From the NCBI GenBank assembly GCA_965656875.1, contig CBFHMJ010000025.1:186001-250000 (forward strand): a stretch of DNA of 64,000 nucleotides, given 5' to 3'. The first letter of the stretch is position 1. Each line of letters starts with the position of its first letter. The translations under genes and the position numbers were made by a program. Source of the stretch: CBFHMJ01 sp965656875. GTDB taxonomy: Bacteria; Pseudomonadota; Gammaproteobacteria; Enterobacterales; Alteromonadaceae. The notes beneath the pieces were generated by a model, which was not told the origin of the DNA, searched no databases, and saw only the letters and a list, made by a program, of their open reading frames with translations. Below, one piece after another: positions 9,082 through 18,181 of this stretch.

Positions 9082-10827
9082 ATGTATAAACTGCGCGACT
9101 ATCAACAACAAGCTGTTGATGAAACCATCAAACATTTTCGGCGTTCAAATGAACCTGCCGTGATTGTATTACCAACTGGCGCGGGAAAAAGCCTGGTCAT
9201 TGCAGAGCTGGCACGTCTTGCTCGTCAAAAAATTCTGGTACTGGCTCACGTCAAAGAACTGGTCGAGCAAAACCATGAGAAATATGAATCATTCGGTCTT
9301 ACGGCCAGTATATTCTCTGCCGGACTCAGTCGAAAAGATAATGAGTTGCAAGTCACCTTCGCCAGTGTACAGTCCGTCGCTTGTAATCTGGAGCTATTCA
9401 AAGAACACTATTCGTTAATTATCATTGATGAGTGTCATCGTGTTAGTGATGATGAAAACAGTCAATATCAACAGATAATTGCAACAATAAAAGAAAGTAA
9501 CGCTTCGTTAAAAGTACTTGGGTTGACTGCGACCCCCTATCGAACAGACAAAGGCTGGATCTATCAATACCACTATCACGGTATGGTTAGAGGCAATGAA
9601 GATAGTCCGTTTCGACAGTGTATTTTTGAATTGCCTCTGCGATACATGATTAAAAACAAATTTCTTACACCGCCAGAAGTCATAGATGCTGCCGTAGTGC
9701 ATTATGACTTTTCCAGTTTGTGGCAGACGAGTTTTACTCAGCAAGCACTCAACACGCTGTTGAGCGATCAAAAACGAGCAACACGTTCTATTATTGAACA
9801 TGTCGTGTCTTTGTCTGAACATCGCAAAGGCATAATGATTTTTGCAGCAACAGTGGAACACGCAAAAGAAATTGCTGGCTATCTACCAAAACAAGAAACA
9901 GCGTTAATAACAGGTGATACTGCACATAAAACTCGCGACACCATCATCCGGGAATTCAAACAACAATCCATTAAATATCTGGTCAATGTCTCTGTCCTTA
10001 CCACTGGGTTTGATGCTCCACATGTTGATGTCATCGCCATTCTTCGTCCTACTGAGTCAGTCAGTCTGTACCAGCAAATAGCAGGTCGAGGATTACGTCT
10101 GGCACCTGAAAAATCTGATTGCTTGATCATTGATTATGCGGGTAACAATATGGATCTGTTCCACCCAGAACCAGGTCAGGGAAAACCGGATTCAGACAGC
10201 GAGCCAGTGCAAGTCATGTGTCCCGCATGCGGATTTGGCAACATGTTCTGGGGTAAAACCGATGGCCAGGGAAATGTAACTGAACACTATGGCCGTCGTT
10301 GTCAGGGATTTGAAACGTTTGACGACGGGCAAATCACAACACGGCAACAATGCGACTTTCGGTTCAAATTCAAGCAATGTGAGCAATGCGGCGCAGAGAA
10401 TGATATCGCAGCTCGCGTTTGTCATAGTTGCCAACAAATATTGGTCGATCCTGATGACAAGTTAAGAGCAGCCCTTCAACTTAAAGATGCCATGGTTATT
10501 CGCTGCGCAGGCGTATCTCTGACAAACAAGGATCAGCGGTTAATCATCACCTACCATGATGAGCAAGGAACTGAGCTCACAGAACAATTCGATTTCAATA
10601 ATAAGAAACAGTTGTTTATATTCCAGAAAACATTTCTTCGAAGAATTGCACCAGAAAGATCACCCAAACAAGGTATTACCATCCAGGAAGTATTGACAAC
10701 CGAGTTTCCAAAACCTGATTTTGTTATCGCCAGAAAGAAAAAATTAAAATTTCAGAAAGTGATTTGGCAGGTCAACGAACGTATATTTGATTATAAAGGT
10801 GCTTATAGAAAAGCGAACCAGATCTAG
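9082..10827 (+). CDS. radD: SF2 helicase-like DNA repair protein RadD (YejH)
   Basis: Superfamily 2 ATPase that assists RecA-mediated repair. It has 581 residues. Walker A is PTGAGKS near residue 33, motif II is IDECHR near 117, motif III is LGLTATPYRTD, and motif VI is QIAGRGLRLAPEKS. Two zinc-finger-like cysteine groups follow (CPACGF... and CEQCGAENDIAARVCHSC), as in E. coli RadD. It lies directly after efpL; yeiP and yejH are also near each other in E. coli. Confidence 0.9.
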   Translation: MYKLRDYQQQAVDETIKHFRRSNEPAVIVLPTGAGKSLVIAELARLARQKILVLAHVKELVEQNHEKYESFGLTASIFSAGLSRKDNELQVTFASVQSVACNLELFKEHYSLIIIDECHRVSDDENSQYQQIIATIKESNASLKVLGLTATPYRTDKGWIYQYHYHGMVRGNEDSPFRQCIFELPLRYMIKNKFLTPPEVIDAAVVHYDFSSLWQTSFTQQALNTLLSDQKRATRSIIEHVVSLSEHRKGIMIFAATVEHAKEIAGYLPKQETALITGDTAHKTRDTIIREFKQQSIKYLVNVSVLTTGFDAPHVDVIAILRPTESVSLYQQIAGRGLRLAPEKSDCLIIDYAGNNMDLFHPEPGQGKPDSDSEPVQVMCPACGFGNMFWGKTDGQGNVTEHYGRRCQGFETFDDGQITTRQQCDFRFKFKQCEQCGAENDIAARVCHSCQQILVDPDDKLRAALQLKDAMVIRCAGVSLTNKDQRLIITYHDEQGTELTEQFDFNNKKQLFIFQKTFLRRIAPERSPKQGITIQEVLTTEFPKPDFVIARKKKLKFQKVIWQVNERIFDYKGAYRKANQI

Positions 10828-11163
10828 ATAAGCATAATATATTGTTTTTAATTGTTTTTTATTGAAATCCCTTTCCTTTACTTCACTCTTTTTTCATCCA
10901 TTTTTTTATTCCAAATGAAGCATTAATGCTAATTTTTTATTATTAAAAAGTTTACATTTTGCTATTTACTTTTCACTTCTGCTGCTTCAAATTAGGACCA
11001 CGTAACCGCGTGTTACGTTATAACATAACAACAAAATCATAATTCTCTCGAACTAACGCAAAGCCAGAAAAAGGAGTAAAAGTTCCGCAACTAAAATTTA
11101 CACAAATTGCTGTATTTACTCTGTTTTCTGAGCTTTGTAATATAAAAACAATAGGATGTACCT
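10828..11163 (+). promoter_or_regulatory. AT-rich upstream region of subtilase 1 with dyad and shared element
   Basis: No gene seen. The dyad ACGTAAC-CGCGT-GTTACGT lies at 11000-11018. It runs into GTTATAACATAACA at 11017-11030, followed by CATAATTCT at 11039-11047. A closely related string stands before the second protease (13484-13509), about 140-165 bases from its ATG; here the distance is about 115-147 bases. The ribosome region AATAGGATGTACCT is also shared with the second protease. Confidence 0.5.
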
Positions 11164-12921
11164 ATGAAAAACAACATATTCAAAAAGAGTATCCTGGCAT
11201 TAGCAATCCCTGCTGCGTTAATGTCTGTATCAGTTACAGCGGCTCCAACATTTGAACAGGCAGATCTTCAACAAACTCAAGAAGCTCGTCTGGCAAAAAC
11301 CAGTTTCATCATTAAATTCAAAGCTCCTGATAACGCAGCGCTAAGCGATGGCATGCCTGCGGTTGAAAGCAAAGCTTTCCTTTCTTCTATGACCAGCAAC
11401 TTTACTGCGGTTTCAGGTCATGACTTTACTCATCTTCGCCCAATGGCGCTTTCAGGTCATCACGTCTTCAGCGTTGACAGTCGTCTGACTGAAAAGCAAA
11501 CACAACGAGTTATGGAGCTACTTGCCAGAGACTCAAGTGTTGAATTCGTCGAAGAAAATAAACTAATGCAAGCATTCGCTACACCGAATGATTCAAGCTA
11601 CAACAACATGTGGCATTACTTCGAATCAACAGGTGGTCTGAATGTTCCTACAGCATGGGATAGCGTTACAGGTTCTGGTGTTACAGTAGCAGTCCTGGAT
11701 ACTGGTTACCGTCCTCATTCAGATCTAGCTGGTAACCTTGTTGGCGGTTACGACATGGTTAGTGACTCATTCATTGGTAATGATGGTAACGGCCGTGACA
11801 GCGACGCTCGTGATCCGGGTGACGCTATCTCTGCAAATGAATGTGGATATGCTCACAGCGCTCAAAGCAGCAGCTGGCACGGTACTCACGTAGCAGGTAC
11901 TGTTGCAGCGGTAGGCAACAATAACAGCGGTATTATTGGTGTTGCATACGGCGCTAAAGTAGTTCCAGTTCGTGTACTTGGTAAGTGTGGTGGTACGACA
12001 GCAGATATCGCTGATGCAATCATTTGGGCTTCAGGTGGTTCAGTATCAGGCGTCCCTTCAAATGCAAACCCGGCTGACGTTATTAACCTGAGCCTTGGTG
12101 GCGGTGGTTCATGTGGTTCAACAACTCAATCTGCAATTAACACAGCTCGTGGCAATGGCGCAGTAGTTGTTGTAGCAGCAGGAAACTCTAACGCAAACGT
12201 TTCTGGCTTCACACCAGCTAACTGTTCTGGCGTAGTATCTGTGGCAGCAACTAACCGTAACGGTGGTCGTTCATACTACTCTAACTACGGTTCTTTAATC
12301 GATGTAGCAGCGCCAGGTGGTGCACAAAGCTTCGCTAATGATCCAAATGGTATTTTGTCTACTCACAACACAGGTTCAAATGGCCCGGGCAGCGACACAT
12401 TGACGTATATGCAAGGTACATCAATGGCTGCTCCACACGTTGCAGGCGTAGCTGCATTAATCAAGCAAGCTAAACCATCTGCAACACCTGATGAAATTGA
12501 GAGTATTCTTAAGAATACAACGCGGAGCTTCCCTGCAACGTGTAGCTCATGTGGTACAGGTATCGTTGATGCAAAAGCTGCGGTTGATTCAGCAGCCGGT
12601 GGAAGCGGTGGCTCAGGTGGAAGTGACTCAGGTACAACATCAAATATCAGCAAATCACAAGGCCAATGGCATCGTGAGTCGGTGAATTTACCATCTGGTG
12701 TAGGTTCATTTAATGCTGATATTTCTGGTGGCAGCGGTGATGCTGACTTATATGTTAATCAAGGCACTGCACCTACAACATCAAGCTATGATTGCCGTCC
12801 TTACCGCTATGGTAATGTAGAATCTTGTACAATCAATAGCCCTGCTGCTGGTGACATGCACATTGGTATCAGAGCTTACTCTGCATTCAGTGGTGTGACA
12901 TTAAACTGGTCATATAACTAA
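11164..12921 (+). CDS. Secreted subtilisin-like serine protease with C-terminal PPC domain (1)
   Basis: Exported S8 endopeptidase of 585 residues. Order: signal peptide 1-27 (cut near VTAA-PT), inhibitor-like propeptide to about 138 (ending ENKLMQAFA), and catalytic domain with D179 (VAVLDTGYR), H239 (HGTHVAGT), oxyanion N341 (AAGNSN) and S420 (GTSMAAPHVAG). A glycine/serine linker (about 477-492) leads to a PPC domain at about 495-585 (SGGSGDADLYV). PPC domains are commonly removed on maturation. The ribosome site is AGGA before ATG. A strong terminator follows. It is very similar to the downstream paralogue, a tandem duplication. Confidence 0.95.
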   Translation: MKNNIFKKSILALAIPAALMSVSVTAAPTFEQADLQQTQEARLAKTSFIIKFKAPDNAALSDGMPAVESKAFLSSMTSNFTAVSGHDFTHLRPMALSGHHVFSVDSRLTEKQTQRVMELLARDSSVEFVEENKLMQAFATPNDSSYNNMWHYFESTGGLNVPTAWDSVTGSGVTVAVLDTGYRPHSDLAGNLVGGYDMVSDSFIGNDGNGRDSDARDPGDAISANECGYAHSAQSSSWHGTHVAGTVAAVGNNNSGIIGVAYGAKVVPVRVLGKCGGTTADIADAIIWASGGSVSGVPSNANPADVINLSLGGGGSCGSTTQSAINTARGNGAVVVVAAGNSNANVSGFTPANCSGVVSVAATNRNGGRSYYSNYGSLIDVAAPGGAQSFANDPNGILSTHNTGSNGPGSDTLTYMQGTSMAAPHVAGVAALIKQAKPSATPDEIESILKNTTRSFPATCSSCGTGIVDAKAAVDSAAGGSGGSGGSDSGTTSNISKSQGQWHRESVNLPSGVGSFNADISGGSGDADLYVNQGTAPTTSSYDCRPYRYGNVESCTINSPAAGDMHIGIRAYSAFSGVTLNWSYN

Positions 12922-12956
12922 GTAGTGAAGTAAGTACTCTTAGATTCAATCACGAT

Positions 12957-12994
12957 GTTGAGTCGGTGTTTGTAAAACACCGACTCAACATTTT
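12957..12994 (+). terminator. Terminator after subtilase 1
   Basis: Perfect 15-bp stem (12957-12971 with 12975-12989) with loop GTA, then ATTTT. It isolates the first protease from the second. Confidence 0.85.
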
Positions 12995-13647
12995 AAACAA
13001 TATCTAATGTAACAAGTACTAATTGAGACACTCGAATACTATTAAACTGATTTAATTACAAAATCCCGTAAAAAACTGATTATTACTCCAAAAGGAGTAA
13101 TTTTTACTGATAGCAATCTGAATAAAATTTTTTCGATAATACAAAAAATTACTTAAAACATACCAAAAACATATCAACCTTATGTTTATTAAAGCTTTTT
13201 TTATGCTACTAAATTCATACTAATTTCTGCAATTTCCTTTCAAAACCTTGTATATCCTGACTCTGTCCTCTCTATTAAAATTTCTTATATCCAATTGAAT
13301 TTTATAAACTTTTAACTTCTTATTCATCATCTTAAAACACAAAATACTAAATTACTTCTCGAACATACTTTTCAAACGAGATAAACCACATAATTATGAA
13401 TTTTTTATAAATTTTTAAGTATCACTTGTTTACTTTTAAGCGCCGATAATGCAAATTAATAATCAGTCACACGTTGAAGCAATGTTATAACATTACAAAA
13501 TATAATTCTGCGGTGACTAACATTTCAAAATTTCTCTCAACATTTTTAAGCGGTCGCTGATATTAAATCAGCAAAAATAATAAAAGTGCGGATTAGAGAT
13601 TTTGGAAAAATTACAACAAATATAAAATAACAAAATAGGATCAACCT
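12995..13647 (+). promoter_or_regulatory. Long AT-rich spacer and promoter region of subtilase 2
   Basis: About 650 bases, very AT-rich, with no gene seen. At 13482-13495 lies the perfect palindrome AATGTTATAACATT. It is followed by ACAAAATATAATTCT (to 13509), which includes a TATAAT that could be a -10; this mirrors the element before subtilase 1. The ribosome region AATAGGATCAACCT precedes the ATG. Apart from these the spacer shows nothing I can assign. Confidence 0.45.
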
Positions 13648-15489
13648 ATGAAAAATAATATGTTTAAAAAGAGTATGCTGGCACTATCGATCCCTGTAGC
13701 AATCATGTCTGCGGCGGTATCGGCAGCCCCGACGTTTGAACAAGCAAAACTTGTACAAGTAAAAGAAACTGGTATCAACAGCACCAGCTTCATTGTTAAA
13801 TTCAAAGGTTCTTCAGCCAATGATGACTCAGTTATCACTGGCTCTCTTCAAGCTGAATCATTAGCTCTTGATTCAACTGCCAGCAAAAAAGCACAAGATT
13901 TCATTTCTTCAATGGCGCGTGACTTCACGACTGTTTCTGGTCTTGATTTCTCACACGCACGTCCAATGGCTCTTGCTAACCACCACGTATTCAACGTAAG
14001 TGACAAACTTTCTCCTAAGCAAATTCAACGTGTAATCGAGCTATTATCTCGTAACTCAAATGTTGAATATGTTGAAGAGAATAAGCTAATGCAGGCATTC
14101 GCAACGCCGAATGATCCTAGCTACACAGATATGTGGCACTACTTCGAAAACACAGGTGGTCTTAACGTACCTGGCGCATGGGACACAGTAACAGGTTCTG
14201 GTGTAACAGTAGCGGTTCTTGATACAGGTTACCGTCCTCACGCTGACTTAGCTGGCAACATCGTTGGCGGTTATGACATGATCAGTAACTCTTTCATCGC
14301 GAATGACGGTGGCGGTCGTGATAGCGACGCTCGTGATACGGGTGATGCGCTAACGCGTGGTGAGTGTGGTACAGATAGTCTTGGTCGTCCGGTTCCAAGT
14401 TCAGCAACTAATTCAAGCTGGCACGGTACTCACGTAGCTGGTACTGTTGCAGCACTTGGCAACAACAACCGCGATATCGCTGGTGTTGCTTACGGCGCTA
14501 AAGTAGTTCCAGTTCGTGTACTAGGTAAATGTGGTGGTACTACAGCTGATATCGCTGACGCAATCGTATGGGCATCAGGTGGTTCAGTATCTGGCGTTCC
14601 TTCAAACGCAAACCCAGCTGACGTTATCAACATGAGTCTTGGTGGTGAAGGTAGCTGTAGTTCAACGACTCAGTCTGCAATCAACTCTGCTCGTTCACGT
14701 GGTTCTGTAATTGTTGTTGCTGCGGGTAACGACAATGACAATGTTAGCAAATACAACCCTGGTAACTGTTCTGGTGTTGTAACTGTTGCAGCAACTAACC
14801 GTCAAGGTGGTCGTGCATACTACTCTAACTACGGTTCACTTATCGACGTAGCTGCACCAGGTGGTGCTCAAAGCTTTGCTAACGACCCAGAAGGTATTCT
14901 TTCTACTCATAACTCTGGTACAACGGGTCCAGGTAGCGACAAGCTAACTTACATGCAAGGTACTTCAATGGCTGCGCCTCACGTAGCTGGTGTTGCTGCA
15001 TTAATTAAAGAAGCTAAGCCTTCTGCTACTCCTGACGAAATCGAAACTATCCTGAAAAACACTGCTCGTAGCTTCCCTGGTAGCTGTAGCTCATGTGGTA
15101 CAGGTATTGTTGATGCAAGTGCAGCTGTAGCATCTGCAAGTGGCGGTGACAACGGTGGCGGTACTCCTCCAGACGGCGGCGCTACTGGTGGTGGCGGTTC
15201 AGTAGATAACATTTCTGCTTCACGTCGCAACTGGAAACGTTACACGTTAAACGTTCCTGCTAACATGTCTCAACTTGAAGTAACTACATCAGGTGGTAGT
15301 GGTGATGCTGACCTTTATGTTCGCTTCAACGCAACGCCTTCTACATCAAGCTATGATTGTCGTTCATGGAAGTCTGGTAACAACGAGACTTGTACGTTCA
15401 ACAACCCACAAGCAGGTGACTGGAAAATCGGTCTTTACGCTTACTCTTCTTTCAGTGGCGTAAAACTTGAAGCTTACTACAAGCCTTAA
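13648..15489 (+). CDS. Secreted subtilisin-like serine protease with C-terminal PPC domain (2)
   Basis: Paralogue of the preceding protease, 613 residues. Signal peptide 1-27 (AVSAA-PT), propeptide to about 151, catalytic D192, H259 (HGTHVAGT) and S440 (GTSMAAPHVAG). A longer glycine/proline linker (about 497-522) leads to a PPC domain with SGGSGDADLYV. It differs from copy 1 by a longer propeptide, a 6-residue insertion before the histidine (LGRPVP region), and a different linker. It uses many GGT/GCT/ACT codons, as highly expressed secreted proteins often do (impression only). Followed by a strong bidirectional terminator. Confidence 0.95.
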   Translation: MKNNMFKKSMLALSIPVAIMSAAVSAAPTFEQAKLVQVKETGINSTSFIVKFKGSSANDDSVITGSLQAESLALDSTASKKAQDFISSMARDFTTVSGLDFSHARPMALANHHVFNVSDKLSPKQIQRVIELLSRNSNVEYVEENKLMQAFATPNDPSYTDMWHYFENTGGLNVPGAWDTVTGSGVTVAVLDTGYRPHADLAGNIVGGYDMISNSFIANDGGGRDSDARDTGDALTRGECGTDSLGRPVPSSATNSSWHGTHVAGTVAALGNNNRDIAGVAYGAKVVPVRVLGKCGGTTADIADAIVWASGGSVSGVPSNANPADVINMSLGGEGSCSSTTQSAINSARSRGSVIVVAAGNDNDNVSKYNPGNCSGVVTVAATNRQGGRAYYSNYGSLIDVAAPGGAQSFANDPEGILSTHNSGTTGPGSDKLTYMQGTSMAAPHVAGVAALIKEAKPSATPDEIETILKNTARSFPGSCSSCGTGIVDASAAVASASGGDNGGGTPPDGGATGGGGSVDNISASRRNWKRYTLNVPANMSQLEVTTSGGSGDADLYVRFNATPSTSSYDCRSWKSGNNETCTFNNPQAGDWKIGLYAYSSFSGVKLEAYYKP

Positions 15490-15522
15490 GTCTTAGCGTT
15501 ATTACATAATTCTCGTAATAAA

Positions 15523-15550
15523 AAAGCCCGGACATTTGTCCGGGCTTTCT
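15523..15550 (+). terminator. Bidirectional terminator
   Basis: AAAGCCCGGACA at 15523-15534 pairs with TGTCCGGGCTTT at 15537-15548, with A- and T-rich flanks on both sides. It lies between convergent genes (subtilase 2 and the membrane protein at 15599). Confidence 0.92.
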
Positions 15551-15598
15551 CGTTTGTTGATGTAACTCATTATCTACTTTGTTTTTGTGCTGGGTTAT

Positions 15599-16363
15599 CT
15601 ATTCTTTTCTGAACACATCAGGAAAATGCCATCCACCACCAACAATATCATCATGGGCATCTTCACTATTTTTCTCCAGCAATCGGTATAACCGATAGCG
15701 AATATTATCTTCTGAATCCAGACCACGTTGCCATTCTGCATATAAAATCTCCAGACGTTGACTGGTCAAACGATTTCGACTCCAGGCTCTGGTGTATCCT
15801 AATTTTCGATTAACCACCAAACTGATAGTCATACCCAACAATCCCCAAAATAAGTAATGTGCGGATAAACCTTTCCAGTTAAACAGGAATACACCAATCA
15901 AAACCAATACGGTGAACAGATAAACACAGACTTTAAGAAGCTTTTTCTTTGCTTCGATAAGCGCCCTGCGATCACTTTTAGTCAGATTTAAAAACTGCGC
16001 ACTGTCACTTTCAATTTTGTCTATTGGAATTAATCCGTTGAAAACGAAAATCAGGCAGACCATACAAACAACACTGATATCAACCCATTGTGGATTTAAT
16101 GCTTTTAGCATCTCAGCATGTTCAGGGAGTTGAATAATCGCAACAAGAGGGACATCGGGCAACAAGCCGGGATCAAAACGAGAAACAATGATATTAAACA
16201 AGCCAAACAACGCCATAAACGCTGAAACCAACGCTAATCTGCGAGTAAGGTAGTGATTTATTTCAAACTTATCAATTAGCTGGCTCAAATAGTGAAATGA
16301 ACCGGTAAACACATCATTGAGGGCCTGCTGACTCAGAAAGGACAACGATTTAGGTCGCATCAT
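15599..16363 (-). CDS. Uncharacterised multi-pass membrane protein
   Basis: 254 residues; I do not recognise the family. About four hydrophobic segments are visible, near 43-62, 96-114, 146-164 and 168-186. The N-terminus (about 1-40) and C-terminus (about 190-254) are hydrophilic. The tail is rich in arginine and aromatics (RAWSRNRLTSQRLEILYAEW) and ends in an aromatic, acidic stretch. It is the last of four minus-strand genes of unknown role (15599-17652), 139 bases after its upstream neighbour. Confidence 0.75.
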   Translation of the reverse strand: MMRPKSLSFLSQQALNDVFTGSFHYLSQLIDKFEINHYLTRRLALVSAFMALFGLFNIIVSRFDPGLLPDVPLVAIIQLPEHAEMLKALNPQWVDISVVCMVCLIFVFNGLIPIDKIESDSAQFLNLTKSDRRALIEAKKKLLKVCVYLFTVLVLIGVFLFNWKGLSAHYLFWGLLGMTISLVVNRKLGYTRAWSRNRLTSQRLEILYAEWQRGLDSEDNIRYRLYRLLEKNSEDAHDDIVGGGWHFPDVFRKE

Positions 16364-16502
16364 AGAAAACTCGCAGAAAAATATGCATAAAAAGACAGCA
16401 CATTATCTGATCAGACAGACACAATTCTCAAGCCGATTATGTAAATCAACTTGTTTCTATCATTTGAATTTCAGACAGATAGCCGACATCCGCTTAAGGT
16501 AT

Positions 16503-16859
16503 CTACTTATGCCGTTCTTCTAACAACTGTCTGGCATAACGATGAATTCGCATATCGGTATCAACTAACACCTGAACACGTTCATGAGGGTCCAGTTGCT
16601 CTGCATTTAGTCTCTCAATTGCTGCCTGTGCTAGTTTGTGGTGTAAGTCCGAGTGTTGACTAACCTTTGTCAGGCGAGCAATCACTGCGGACTGTTTTTC
16701 AGTGGGTTGGCAAGGTTGTTCTTCCCTGACAACCGTCTTGCCATAATCCGAATAAAACTTCAGGTGAAAGCAATAAATGATAATCAACGACAATATGGCG
16801 AAAAGGATCGCTGTAATAATTGATGAACTATAACTATGTAGAAGAAGTAATTTGTCCAC
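16503..16859 (-). CDS. Uncharacterised single-pass membrane protein
   Basis: 118 residues, not recognised. A hydrophobic segment at about 14-34 (ITAILFAILSLIIIYCFHL) is followed by a charged, probably helical cytoplasmic domain. The GTG start at 16859 is supported by AAGGAG eight bases upstream. The frame overlaps the end of the upstream membrane-protein gene by 26 bases, suggesting translational coupling and a shared function. Confidence 0.7.
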   Translation of the reverse strand: MDKLLLLHSYSSSIITAILFAILSLIIIYCFHLKFYSDYGKTVVREEQPCQPTEKQSAVIARLTKVSQHSDLHHKLAQAAIERLNAEQLDPHERVQVLVDTDMRIHRYARQLLEERHK

Positions 16860-17370
16860 TTGCCAGGCTCCTTTTCATCTCATAAAGCACAACCAGTGTA
16901 ATCACAGTTGTTAACGTCACATTTATGCTTAAATGAAACAGCAAATACAGGTCTGTTACCCACGTCAACCTGAGAACGCCATAACACCACCAGGTAAATA
17001 GCTCACCTATTATCTTGACCACCATCAAAATAATAAACAGGGTATCAACCAGGGAAAGATCTTGCCTTCCCTGAAAGAACCTGAAAGAAAACAACAACAT
17101 CAACGACATGATATACAGCAGAACTAAGCCTGGATTATAAATTTTGTAGGCACCTTCAACCGCCAACAGAAAATGGTCGTATGACATAAATCCAATAAAG
17201 TGCAGCACAAGAACGCTGCACAATGGAAAGTGGTCATGCCTGTTGAATCGGTCACATAGTGCGACTATCGCAGAACTGAATAACACCAATAAACAAATTG
17301 TATTTACCAGGATACTGGTTTTATCGTTCTCATTTATAACCCGGTTAAACTCAATAAAGTGTTCCCACAT
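16834..17370 (-). CDS. Uncharacterised polytopic membrane protein
   Basis: 178 residues, not recognised. About five hydrophobic segments are visible, near 20-38, 50-70, 80-100, 107-127 and 140-165, joined by short loops. The second and third segments are rich in histidine and aromatics (HDHFPLCSVLVLHFIGF, MSYDHFLLAVEGAY). It overlaps the next gene by 26 bases and lies 60 bases after the small protein gene at 17431-17652, so the three look like one transcript. Confidence 0.7.
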   Translation of the reverse strand: MWEHFIEFNRVINENDKTSILVNTICLLVLFSSAIVALCDRFNRHDHFPLCSVLVLHFIGFMSYDHFLLAVEGAYKIYNPGLVLLYIMSLMLLFSFRFFQGRQDLSLVDTLFIILMVVKIIGELFTWWCYGVLRLTWVTDLYLLFHLSINVTLTTVITLVVLYEMKRSLASGQITSST

Positions 17371-17430
17371 TTATTAACTCCCAAACATGGAATTCCGATT
17401 ACACCGGACAAGTCATTTCTGTTCATAAGA

Positions 17431-17652
17431 TTACTCCGGTGGTAACGGTGGTAAACGTCCACTCCCCTGTGGAGTAACATTCTCTTCATTATTTAATTTA
17501 CTTAGCGCTTCTTCTGAAATTGTAACCGTGTCATTAAATTCAGTTTTTGCCACATTTTGTAAATCAAGCTGTTCATTTTGCAATTTATAAGTGTTCACCT
17601 TGGAACTACTTTCTAAATATTGACCAGATGAAACATTGTTTACAACATTCAT
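17431..17652 (-). CDS. Small hypothetical protein (73 aa)
   Basis: I place the start at the ATG at 17652, preceded by GAGAGG eight bases upstream; a TTG at 17688 is possible but lacks support. The protein has no membrane segment. It is polar, with the motif DTVTISEEALSKL in the middle and a proline-rich end (RLPPLPPE). A D-x-V-x-IS-x-x-A motif also occurs in short proteins of FlgM type and related families, but the resemblance is limited to that stretch and I do not assign a function. It heads the 15599-17652 group. Confidence 0.55.
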   Translation of the reverse strand: MNVVNNVSSGQYLESSSKVNTYKLQNEQLDLQNVAKTEFNDTVTISEEALSKLNNEENVTPQGSGRLPPLPPE

Positions 17653-18181
17653 ACAAACGCCTCTCTCATTTTCAGGATTCAAGGCCAATATCGGAATTTA
17701 TACTATCCAAAAGTAACCGAATTAGCCACACAAAATTATTTATAAAAGGTACATCGTTAAGAAATGTACCAAATAACATACACACAAGCAATTATTAATT
17801 AAGTTTGATTCACAAAAAAAATAATTTTTTTAATTTATTTTTGTATATTTTTTAAACCATAGTGTTTTTTTATAAACTAACAATTAAGAATCAACGAAAA
17901 GAGATTACAAAAATCACATAATAAAATTTAGAATTTTTCATTTAACGAAATAATCCTTTTTGTAAAAAATAAAGGGAATTTTTTTAACACTGATATCGAA
18001 TATGAGCTTTTGGACGAACGCTATATGGGTGATTTGATCGCTAAACCTATAAGGTTTAGTTATAAGTGAAGGTCAGAAATGGCTGTTTCTCGGGATGAGT
18101 CAAACTTGTGTTTACAAATACTTTCATTTAGCTTACCTCGCAGTTATTCATTACGACTCAACAACAATAAGCGAGAATATT
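17653..18181. promoter_or_regulatory. Divergent intergenic region with two palindromes
   Basis: About 530 bases, very AT-rich around 17810-17990, with no gene seen. Two dyads stand out: GGTACAT-8-ATGTACC at 17749-17770, nearer the minus-strand small gene, and CTAAACC-TATAA-GGTTTAG at 18041-18059, about 120 bases before the kynurenine operon. Either could be a repressor site. Confidence 0.45.
18041..18059 (+). promoter_or_regulatory. Candidate operator of the kynurenine operon
   Basis: Perfect 7-bp inverted repeat CTAAACC / GGTTTAG around TATAA, 122 bases before the first gene. Its size and symmetry fit a dimeric repressor site. No regulator gene is adjacent, so the binding protein is unknown. 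Confidence 0.4.
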
